Positions 1 through 6,225 of a stretch of DNA of 38,977 bases are shown here, piece after piece. The notes under the pieces are model-generated. The model had not been told where the DNA came from and ran no database searches. It worked only from the letters and a program-made list of their open reading frames with translations. Source of the stretch: Sphaerisporangium melleum (GTDB lineage Bacteria; Actinomycetota; Actinomycetes; Streptosporangiales; Streptosporangiaceae); contig NZ_BMNT01000003.1 in NCBI RefSeq assembly GCF_014646695.1, forward strand, positions 237,788 through 276,764. Direction: 5' to 3'. How positions within the stretch are numbered: position 1 is the first letter of the stretch; each line of letters opens with the position of its first letter. The position numbers were made by a program, and so were the translations under genes.

Positions 1-540
1 GCGCACGTCAAGAGCGTGCCGGCCCGCGCGAAGGGGGCCCAGGCGCACGCCAGGAGCGTCCGTGCCCACGCCAAGAGCGTGCCCGTGCACGCCAGGAGCG
101 TGCGCGCCGCCGCGAAGGCCAGGAGCGTCCGAGCCGGCACCGTGGCCCGTGCCCGGACGGCGCGCAGGATCGCGCACCACAGAACCGCGCGGACCGCGGC
201 CCTGGCCAAGAAGCTCGGCTCGGCGGCGACCACGGCCAAGGGCAGGAACAAGGCGATCGCCTTCCACCTGCTCACCCAGCGGTCCTGGCCACTGAACCAG
301 TTCCGCTGCCTGGACAGCCTGTGGACCAGGGAGAGCAACTGGAACCACCGGGCGCAGAACCCGTCGTCGGGGGCGTACGGCATCCCGCAGGCGCTGCCGG
401 GCCACAAGATGCTCGGCGTCGGCCACGACTGGCGGGTCAACCCCGCCACCCAGATCCGCTGGGGCCTTTCGTACATCAAGGGCCGTTACGGCTCGCCCTG
501 CGGCGCCTGGGGGCACTTCCGCGCGCACAACTGGTACTGA
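1..540 (+). CDS. Secreted lytic transglycosylase-like protein with basic repeat region (5' end cut off)
   Basis: The reading frame is open to the first base of the window, so the N-terminus, probably including a signal peptide, lies outside it. The visible part has two regions. Residues 1 to about 45 are imperfect repeats of the type HAKSV/HARSV, rich in Ala, Arg, Lys and His. The last 80 residues form a transglycosylase SLT-like fold with a likely catalytic Glu in the RESNW segment, then SSGAYGIPQ and a C-terminal YIKGRYGSPCGAW stretch. This is the small actinobacterial transglycosylase type that cleaves peptidoglycan glycan strands outside the cell. The positively charged repeats may bind anionic wall polymers (inference). 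The gene ends at a TGA followed by a long hairpin shared with the convergent DUF202 genes. Family assignment is fairly sure; total length is unknown. Confidence 0.8.
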   Translation, partial: AHVKSVPARAKGAQAHARSVRAHAKSVPVHARSVRAAAKARSVRAGTVARARTARRIAHHRTARTAALAKKLGSAATTAKGRNKAIAFHLLTQRSWPLNQFRCLDSLWTRESNWNHRAQNPSSGAYGIPQALPGHKMLGVGHDWRVNPATQIRWGLSYIKGRYGSPCGAWGHFRAHNWY

Positions 541-557
541 GCCCGCGCTCAGGAAAA

Positions 558-601
558 GGCGTACTCCACGCCCGGGACCACTCCCGGCCGTGGAGTACGC
601 C
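558..601. terminator. Bidirectional hairpin terminator
   Basis: A perfect 13-bp stem (558-570 with 589-601) encloses, after one C-C mismatch, a further 6-bp stem with a CCAC loop. It lies between two convergent genes, 18 bases after the transglycosylase stop, and would serve both. There is no strong U tract, as is common in high-GC actinobacteria. Confidence 0.7.
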
Positions 602-679
602 ACGCCGCGCCTCCCCACGACGCGTGCCGCGCCCGGGCACCGCCCACCTGCCCACCACCCGGGCCTCCGGACGGATCGC

Positions 680-1150
680 TCAGGGGGCGGCGAGGACGAA
701 GGCTGCGGCGCCGGCCACCACCGCGAGGACGCCGAGCCAGGCGAGCAGCGCGTCGGCGCGCACGTCGAGGGGCTTGCCCTCGTGCAGGGCACTCTCCAGG
801 CGCCGGTGCCGCAGGTGCGTCCTGGCCAGCAGGACGGCGCCGCACAGCGCGGCCAGCACGAACGGCAGCGCCGCCGGTCCGGAGCCCATGTGCCGGGCGG
901 CGACCCCGGCCCCGCCCAGCCCACCGGCCGCCAGCGCCGTGCCGGTGCGAATCCACGCCAGCAGCGTCCGCTCGCTGTGCAGCCCCTCCGCGCCCCACGG
1001 GGCCGTCCCTTCCGCCTCCTCCTCCGGCTGCTCACCGGCCGAACCCCGCGCGCCGTCGGCCGGATTCCGGGGACCGCCTCCCGGACCACGCACGCCGCCG
1101 GTCCGATCCGGAGCCCCGCCGGGGCCGTCCCGGCCGGAACCCGGGATCAT
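680..1150 (-). CDS. DUF202 family membrane protein
   Basis: A 156-residue protein. The first 55 residues are Gly/Pro/Arg/Glu-rich low complexity. A DUF202 domain then begins with the conserved SERTLLAWIRTGTALAAGG segment, and three hydrophobic helices are visible (about residues 68-82, 92-108 and 137-155). DUF202 proteins are small inner-membrane proteins of unknown biochemical role; some relatives take part in vacuolar or polyphosphate transport complexes in eukaryotes. The ATG overlaps the stop of the upstream DUF202 gene by four bases (ATGA), so the two are translationally coupled and their products may form a complex. The low-complexity N-terminal tail is longer than usual for the family. 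Confidence 0.8.
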   Translation of the reverse strand: MIPGSGRDGPGGAPDRTGGVRGPGGGPRNPADGARGSAGEQPEEEAEGTAPWGAEGLHSERTLLAWIRTGTALAAGGLGGAGVAARHMGSGPAALPFVLAALCGAVLLARTHLRHRRLESALHEGKPLDVRADALLAWLGVLAVVAGAAAFVLAAP

Positions 1151-1488
1151 CCGGACAGCACGATGAGGATCAGCGCCAGCACGGCCACGGCCGCGACGCC
1201 GTACCCGAACACCGGGGCCAGGGCCAGCCGGGGAAGCGGCTTCTCCTGGCGCAGAGCGCGCTGCACCTGCCGCCAGCGCGGATAGGCCAGCGCCGCCGCG
1301 AGCCCCGACAACACCACCAGGACGACGGCGAGCGCCGTGCGCACCCAGGGCACGAAGACATCGCGCGGCAGGGCGGCCATGGCCACCCCTCCTGCGCTCA
1401 GCGCCAGCGAGGTGCTGAGCCAGGTGAGAAACGTCCGCTCGTTGGCGAGCGTGAACCGGGGGTCCGGCTCCTTCCCCTCGACAGGCAT
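1147..1488 (-). CDS. YidH/DUF202 family membrane protein
   Basis: A 113-residue protein with the DUF202 signature near its N-terminus (DPRFTLANERTFLTWLSTSLA), followed by three predicted membrane helices at about residues 22-42, 48-68 and 92-112. The length is typical of YidH-type DUF202 proteins. It is the first gene of a two-gene unit and overlaps the second DUF202 gene by four bases. The ATG start is supported by a TAGCCT hexamer ending exactly six bases upstream with no Shine-Dalgarno sequence, implying a leaderless mRNA. Function is unknown; a paired membrane complex with its neighbour is the simplest inference. Confidence 0.8.
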   Translation of the reverse strand: MPVEGKEPDPRFTLANERTFLTWLSTSLALSAGGVAMAALPRDVFVPWVRTALAVVLVVLSGLAAALAYPRWRQVQRALRQEKPLPRLALAPVFGYGVAAVAVLALILIVLSG

Positions 1489-1494
1489 GCAGGC

Positions 1495-1500
1495 AGGCTA
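1495..1500 (-). promoter_or_regulatory. -10 hexamer of leaderless promoter for YidH-like gene
   Basis: TAGCCT on the minus strand, then six bases, then the ATG at 1488. This places the transcription start at the A of the start codon. No clear -35 was assigned. Confidence 0.5.
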
Positions 1501-1543
1501 ATTCACCGGCATCTCTGCAGGTTGAGTGGGATTCAGCGCGTCG

Positions 1544-1912
1544 TCAGGTGCATTCGCGGGCGACCGTCTCCACGGTCTTCGCGGCGTCGCCGGCGACCTT
1601 CTGGGCGGCGTCCACCGCGTCGTTGGCGTCCTTGACGTTGAAGTCCTCGAAACGCTTGGCGAGGTCGCCGAGCGCGTCGTTCAGCGTGGTGTTGCCCGCC
1701 TTGTCGGCCACGTCCTGCAGCTTGGCGGAGCCGTCTTCCAAGGCCTTCTCCATCGCCTTGGGGTCGTTCACCAGCCCGGCGACCTTCGAGGCGGTCTCGG
1801 TGATCACTCGGTTGGCCTCGATGCACGCCTGCGCCTTGTCGACGGTGCTGCATCCGGTGGTCAGCAGGGTGAATCCGATGGCGGCCGCGGTGGCGAGGGG
1901 GAAGATTCGCAT
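1544..1912 (-). CDS. Small secreted lipoprotein
   Basis: A 122-residue lipoprotein. The N-terminus (MRIFPLATAAAIGFTLLTTGCS) is a lipoprotein signal peptide with lipobox LTTGC, so Cys21 would be lipidated and the protein anchored on the outer face of the membrane. The mature part is Ala/Asp/Lys-rich and looks helical (DAAQKVAGDAAKTVETVAREC), with further cysteines including one next to the C-terminus. No enzymatic motif is visible. The frame is open further upstream and another ATG lies at 1918. I chose 1912 because TAGGGT ends seven bases before it, giving a leaderless promoter, and the signal peptide begins there directly. It is divergent from the zinc finger gene and separated from the DUF202 pair by 55 bases. 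Function unknown. Confidence 0.75.
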   Translation of the reverse strand: MRIFPLATAAAIGFTLLTTGCSTVDKAQACIEANRVITETASKVAGLVNDPKAMEKALEDGSAKLQDVADKAGNTTLNDALGDLAKRFEDFNVKDANDAVDAAQKVAGDAAKTVETVARECT

Positions 1913-1919
1913 GCTCATG

Positions 1920-1925
1920 ACCCTA
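1920..1925 (-). promoter_or_regulatory. -10 hexamer of leaderless promoter for lipoprotein gene
   Basis: TAGGGT on the minus strand with seven bases to the ATG at 1912. What looks like an AGGG Shine-Dalgarno sequence for the ATG at 1918 is better read as part of this hexamer. Confidence 0.45.
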
Positions 1926-2090
1926 GCCAACTCTGCCCGGCGGCAAGCGGCCGGCGATCTTCGACCGGCTCCGCCCGCCCCTGCCCCGTTCCTCCGGCCG
2001 CGGCCACACGCCTCCCCCGGCGTCACCGTGCGCATCGGCATGTGGCACCGGTGACCATCGGGCGGGACCCGCGACCCGGCCTTCCTGCAC

Positions 2091-2096
2091 TAACAT
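2091..2096 (+). promoter_or_regulatory. Possible -10 hexamer upstream of zinc finger gene
   Basis: TAACAT lies about 175 bases before the zinc finger protein start. No convincing -35 accompanies it. If used, it would give a leader of about 170 bases containing the two hairpins at 2116-2164. Confidence 0.25.
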
Positions 2097-2115
2097 CGAG
2101 GCCCGTCACCCCTTT

Positions 2116-2164
2116 CGCTCCTTCAAGGGAGCGGCTTTCTCGCCTCCCCGTCCGAGGGAGGCGA
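2116..2164 (+). other. Two adjacent stem-loops in the putative 5' leader of the zinc finger gene
   Basis: Hairpin one pairs CGCTCC (2116-2121) with GGAGCG (2128-2133) around a 6-base loop. Hairpin two pairs TCGCCTCC (2140-2147) with GGAGGCGA (2157-2164) around a 9-base loop. They sit about 110 bases before the zinc finger start, on the side of the intergenic region that only this gene would transcribe. I recognise no known riboswitch class. Confidence 0.4.
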
Positions 2165-2272
2165 CGGACGAGCCCCGCCCGTTTCGAACACAGCAACCGC
2201 GTCCGGGAGGCGAACGCGCCGGGGGAACCCCGCGGTCCTTCGCCGGACGCGGCCGAGCCATAGGAGGAAGCC

Positions 2273-2548
2273 ATGAGCCACTGCGAGGACATGACCTTCG
2301 ACGAGCAGGCCGAGCCGCGCACTCCGGAGGGCTGCGAAGAGTGCCTGGCCGAGGGGCGGCGGTACATCCACCTGCGCCTGTGCGTCACGTGCGGGCACGT
2401 CGGATGCTGCGACTCCTCGCCCGGCCGCCACGCCACCCGGCACTTCCAGGAGACCGGGCACCCGGTGATGCGGTCATTCCAGGACGGCGAGGCGTGGCTG
2501 TGGTGTTTCGTCCACCAGACCGTAGGCATGTCGCCGCTGGCCCAGTGA
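2273..2548 (+). CDS. UBP-type zinc finger protein
   Basis: A 91-residue protein consisting almost wholly of a UBP-type zinc finger. The conserved pattern is complete: CEEC near residue 22, CVTCGHVGCCD near 38-48, then RHATRHF, a GHPV segment and a final WLWCF. In eukaryotes this fold binds the C-terminus of ubiquitin. Free-standing bacterial copies are common in actinobacteria and their ligand is unknown. The start is set by a strong AGGAGG seven bases before the ATG. The gene runs tail-to-tail into a Na+/H+ antiporter with only 22 bases between the stops. I recall, without being able to check, that UBP fingers are also found fused to such antiporters, which suggests a functional link. Two hairpins precede it in its leader. 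Confidence 0.85.
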   Translation: MSHCEDMTFDEQAEPRTPEGCEECLAEGRRYIHLRLCVTCGHVGCCDSSPGRHATRHFQETGHPVMRSFQDGEAWLWCFVHQTVGMSPLAQ

Positions 2549-2561
2549 CCACCCCGCCCCC

Positions 2562-2583
2562 GGCCCGCGGTCAGTCGCGGGCC
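2562..2583. terminator. Bidirectional hairpin between zinc finger and antiporter genes
   Basis: GGCCCGCG (2562-2569) pairs with CGCGGGCC (2576-2583) around GTCAGT. The loop holds the antiporter stop codon, so the hairpin overlaps that gene's end while lying 14 bases past the zinc finger stop. Confidence 0.55.
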
Positions 2584-4169
2584 AGGGTCGCCTCCTCGTA
2601 GTCCAGCTCCCGGGTGACCCGGCGCAGCACCTCGTCGTCGATGCGCCGCTCGTCCCGCATGCGCACCAGCACCTCCCGCTCGGCGTCCAGCATCTCGCGC
2701 CGCAGCCGCCGGTACAGGGTGCTCGGCGTCTCCTCCCCTTCCGGGCCGACGCCGCCGCCGAGACGCTCCCACGCGCCCATCGCCCGGCGCTCGGCCTGGA
2801 CGCGCAGCCGCTCGACCACGTCGGACTGCGTCTCAAGGACGCCTTCGGACGTCAGCTCCTCCAGCCTGGCCAGGGCGGCGCTCGCCGCCGCCTGCTGGGC
2901 CGCCGCCTCGGTCAGGTTGTCCTTGTAGACCTCCTGCTCGCTGGTGACGCCGAGTTTCCTGATCAGCATGGGGAACGACAGGCCCTGCACCAGCAGTGTG
3001 CCGATGACCACGACGAAGGTGAGGAACAGCACCATCTCGCGGGCCGGGAAGTCGGCGGGCAGCGCGAAGGCCGCGGCCAGCGACACCACGCCGCGCATGC
3101 CCGCCCAGCCGACCACCACCGCGTACTTGACCGGCGGCCGCTCCTCCCGCTCGCGGATCTTGCGGAACAGCATGCCGGGCAGGTAGGTGCTGGGGAAGGT
3201 CCACACCAGGCGGGTGAGCACCACCACGGCGAACACCGCGGCCGCGTAGCCGGCGACGTGCCAGGGGTTGCGTCCCGACAGTCCTTGCAGGATGAGCGGG
3301 AGTTGCAGCCCGATGAGCAGGAAGACGACGATCTCCAGGACGAAGTCCAGCATCTTCCACACCGAGTGCGACACCAGGCGGGCGCCGTAAGTCGTGCGGT
3401 CCATCCGGTGGCCGAGCACCAGCCCCATCACGACGACCGCGATCACTCCCGAGGCGTGCACGGCCTCCGCGCCGAGGTAGGCCACGAACGGCACCAGCAG
3501 CCCGAGCGCGTTGGTGATCAGCGGGTCGCGCAGGATGCCGAACAGCCGTCCGGTGAGGTAGGCCAGCGCCAGCCCGATGACCACCCCGCAACCGGCGGCG
3601 TAGATGAACTCCCCGGCCGCGCCGAGGGGGGTGACCACCACTCCCACGGTGGCGGCCACCGCCACCCGGTAGGCCGTGAGCGCCGTGGCGTCGTTGAACA
3701 GGCTCTCACCGACGAGGATGGTGATCACCTTGCGGGGCAGGCCGAGCCTGCGCGCGACGGCCACAGCGGCCACGGCGTCCGGCGGCGCGACGATCGCGCC
3801 GAGAGCGAAGGCCGCCGCCAGGGGCAGCCCGGGGATCATCGCGTGGGCCACCAGGGCGACCGCGGCGGCGGTGAAGAGCACCAGTCCCACCGACAGCAGC
3901 CCGACCGGGCGCCGTACGGCGCGCAGCCGCTGGTAGGAGGAGTCCAGGGCCGCGGAGTACAGCAGAGGGGGCAGGAAGACCAGCAGTACCACCTCGGGGT
4001 CGAGGCGATATTCGGGGGCGCCGCTGAACCGCGAGGTGATCAGACTCGCGGCCAGCCCGGCGAGCACCAGCAACAGGGGGGCGGGCCAGCCCCGCCAACG
4101 GGCGACTGCCGCGACCGCCAGGGCACCGGCCGGGAGCAGCACCAACTCAAATGCCGTCGTAATGTCCAT
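2571..4169 (-). CDS. Na+/H+ antiporter, CPA1/NhaP type
   Basis: A 532-residue cation:proton antiporter. About 12 membrane helices occupy residues 5 to 410. The ion-site motifs of the CPA1 family are visible: APPDAVAA around Asp131, and GESLFNDATAL with Asn159 and Asp160. A cytoplasmic tail of about 110 residues follows, rich in Glu, Arg and Ala and predicted helical or coiled-coil (from about KDNLTEAAAQQ to the end). It would exchange cytoplasmic Na+ (or K+) for external protons in pH and salt homeostasis. The frame is open for another 43 codons upstream, but the family start MDITTAFELVLLPAG fits 4169, where TATCCT lies nine bases before the ATG. The upstream gene on the same strand ends 159 bases away. 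The convergent UBP finger gene may encode a partner. Confidence 0.9.
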   Translation of the reverse strand: MDITTAFELVLLPAGALAVAAVARWRGWPAPLLLVLAGLAASLITSRFSGAPEYRLDPEVVLLVFLPPLLYSAALDSSYQRLRAVRRPVGLLSVGLVLFTAAAVALVAHAMIPGLPLAAAFALGAIVAPPDAVAAVAVARRLGLPRKVITILVGESLFNDATALTAYRVAVAATVGVVVTPLGAAGEFIYAAGCGVVIGLALAYLTGRLFGILRDPLITNALGLLVPFVAYLGAEAVHASGVIAVVVMGLVLGHRMDRTTYGARLVSHSVWKMLDFVLEIVVFLLIGLQLPLILQGLSGRNPWHVAGYAAAVFAVVVLTRLVWTFPSTYLPGMLFRKIREREERPPVKYAVVVGWAGMRGVVSLAAAFALPADFPAREMVLFLTFVVVIGTLLVQGLSFPMLIRKLGVTSEQEVYKDNLTEAAAQQAAASAALARLEELTSEGVLETQSDVVERLRVQAERRAMGAWERLGGGVGPEGEETPSTLYRRLRREMLDAEREVLVRMRDERRIDDEVLRRVTRELDYEEATLARD

Positions 4170-4328
4170 CGCTGCCCAAGGATAGGGCCGTTGCCGGGGA
4201 TGTCGCCCGTCTTCTCCCCTTGCGCCCCTGGTCGTGAGCACATCGCGACCGGAGCACCCCGGCCCCGCGGACCCGCCACCGCCGCGGGCGCCCCGCACCG
4301 GCCGTGCCGGGTCACCGCGGAGGCCGGG

Positions 4329-5942
4329 TCACCAGTCGCCGCGGCCCGGCTCCTGGGGGTAGGGACGGGCGCTGTCGCCGTGCTGTGCCCGGCCGTCGGG
4401 GCGGGCCGCCCGCTCGCCGGTGGTGTACATGGGGTCGTTGCCGTACGGGCGGGGCGCCCCGGGGTCGGTGGAGTCGATCGGCCGCTGCCCGATCGAACCC
4501 AGGCCCAGGGGGTCGGCGGGGTCCACGGTCGCCTGCGGCGCGTCGTAGCCGGGGCTCTCGGGGCGGTAGCCCGGGTCCGGCAGCCTGCCGGACGCCGAAC
4601 CGTAGGGCAGCGAGTCGTTGACGATGAGGTTCTCTCTCGGCACGGCGTCGGCGTCCCCGCGGCCATAGTGGCCGTACTCCGGGAGCCGCGGAGCGTACTC
4701 GGCGGTGACCCCGTAGCCGGCGGGCGGAGCCGAATAGTCCAGCGGCGGGGTGCCGTAGTCGGCGGGCCTTCCGTACTCCGCGGTGCTCCCGTACTCGGCG
4801 GTGCCGCCGTAGTCGGCTCCGCGGCCGTAGCCCGCTTCGGCGCCGTACCCGCCTGCGTGGTCGGCGGGCGCGGCGTACCGGCCCGGATGGTCACCCTGCG
4901 GGGCGTACTCGCCGCGCGCCGCGGGGACACCGTAGTCGGCGCGGGCGGCCTCGCCGGCGGGCGGGGGCGCGTAGTCGGGCGGGTAGGAGAAGCCGCTGGG
5001 GGGCGTGTAGTCGGGGTGGACGCCGCCGTACTCACCCGCCGCCGGAGCGACGGGCTGGGGACCGGTCACGGGCAGGGGGTTGCCCGGGGCCGGGGCCTGC
5101 TGGGGCACCTGCGGCGCGACCGCGCCGAGCGGCGGCTCGGGGTGGACGGGGTAGTCGGCCGGGCGTCCGGGCTGCTCTCCGTGCGGCGGCGCCGGGACCG
5201 AGCGGGCCGGATACTCCGGCGGCCCGGGGTACTCCGGGTGCGGCGGGTAGTCGGCGCGGGCCGGATCGGCCGCGTAGTCGACGGCCTGGTAGTCGGAGGC
5301 CGCCGGGTAGCCGGGCTGCGGCACGTCGGCCCGCCGCGCGGCCCGCGCGCCACCGCGCCGGGGCCGGTCACCGCGCGCGTCCTGCTCGCCGCGCGACCGT
5401 CCGGCCACCAGCTTGTCCGGGACGGGCGTGCTGCCCCGCGCGACGAGAACGTCGTTCGGGCCGAGGGAGGCCACCGGGACCACCGCGGTGTCCTCGCGGG
5501 GGTAGGCCGGCTGGTCGGCGTGCTCGTCGGGGTACGGGCGCTCGTCGGCGTAGCCGTGCTCGTCCGCATAGCCGTGGTCGTCGGCGTAGTCGTCCTCGCC
5601 GGCGTAGTCGTGCTCGTCCGGGACCTCGGCGGCCGGGCGGGCGTACTGGCCGGTCCCGGGGTACTGCGCGTACTCGCCGTGCTCGGCCTCGTCGCCGTAG
5701 TCCTCTTCCCCGTCGGCGTACTCGCCGCCCGCGTCGGCGTACCCCTCGTCCAGTGTGTCGAGGAGCCGGCCGACGTCCTCCATCGGCATGCGGAAACTGG
5801 CGGTGCACATCTCGCCTCGCCACAGGCTGAGGACGAGGGTGCCCTCGTGCCAGGTGACCCGGAGAACACGCTCCTGGCCCCGTGCGTCGAAGAACACCTC
5901 ACCGAACGACGGCAGTGGGACAACTTCCGACATGGCAGACAT
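4329..5942 (-). CDS. Tyrosine-rich disordered repeat protein with conserved N-terminal domain
   Basis: A 537-residue protein in two parts. Residues 1-70 form a compact domain (VVPLPSFGEVFFDARGQERVLRV..., then RMPMEDVGRLLDTL). It resembles small actinobacterial domains of unknown function that I remember from similar genes but cannot name. The rest is low complexity with about 43 tyrosines, mostly in short EY/DY/GY units. An acidic block (YADEHGYADE type) comes first, then a Pro-rich block, then a Gly/Ala/Tyr block (YGSTAEYGRPADYG type). The end (DPADPLGLGSIGQRPIDS) is less repetitive. Such composition favours disorder and possibly condensate formation (inference). The start is ATG at 5942 or 5933, with weak upstream signals for both. 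It is divergent from the DinG-like helicase. No enzymatic function can be read from it. Confidence 0.75.
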   Translation of the reverse strand: MSAMSEVVPLPSFGEVFFDARGQERVLRVTWHEGTLVLSLWRGEMCTASFRMPMEDVGRLLDTLDEGYADAGGEYADGEEDYGDEAEHGEYAQYPGTGQYARPAAEVPDEHDYAGEDDYADDHGYADEHGYADERPYPDEHADQPAYPREDTAVVPVASLGPNDVLVARGSTPVPDKLVAGRSRGEQDARGDRPRRGGARAARRADVPQPGYPAASDYQAVDYAADPARADYPPHPEYPGPPEYPARSVPAPPHGEQPGRPADYPVHPEPPLGAVAPQVPQQAPAPGNPLPVTGPQPVAPAAGEYGGVHPDYTPPSGFSYPPDYAPPPAGEAARADYGVPAARGEYAPQGDHPGRYAAPADHAGGYGAEAGYGRGADYGGTAEYGSTAEYGRPADYGTPPLDYSAPPAGYGVTAEYAPRLPEYGHYGRGDADAVPRENLIVNDSLPYGSASGRLPDPGYRPESPGYDAPQATVDPADPLGLGSIGQRPIDSTDPGAPRPYGNDPMYTTGERAARPDGRAQHGDSARPYPQEPGRGDW

Positions 5943-6211
5943 CGTGCTTTAACCAGCCCTTATTCGTCCACTCGACCTCAAGAAACCCTACCGAACCGTA
6001 CGTGTCGCCGTCATGGCAGACCCCGATCGTCACATGTCGCACACTGGCCCCTCAAGTGGGCATGCGAGCGGCGGATCGTCTTCGACCCCCGAGACCCGGC
6101 TCCGCCAGTGTGCCATGCCACCCGCCACACGGGTTCCGGAATGCCGAGATGGACCCGGAACGCGCCGCGAGCCGCTGAGCGCTCCCGGCGCCGGGACCCC
6201 TGTGCGGCCGG

Positions 6212-6217
6212 TAGCGT
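6212..6217 (+). promoter_or_regulatory. -10 hexamer of leaderless promoter for helicase gene
   Basis: TAGCGT followed by eight bases and the GTG at 6226. This supports a start well inside the longer open frame that begins at 6013. Confidence 0.45.
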
Positions 6218-6225
6218 TGCATGCC

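Noticed and set aside
1-135. CRISPR or satellite-type repeat array
   Set aside because: The repeats are in-frame, imperfect, without spacers and code for a basic protein segment.
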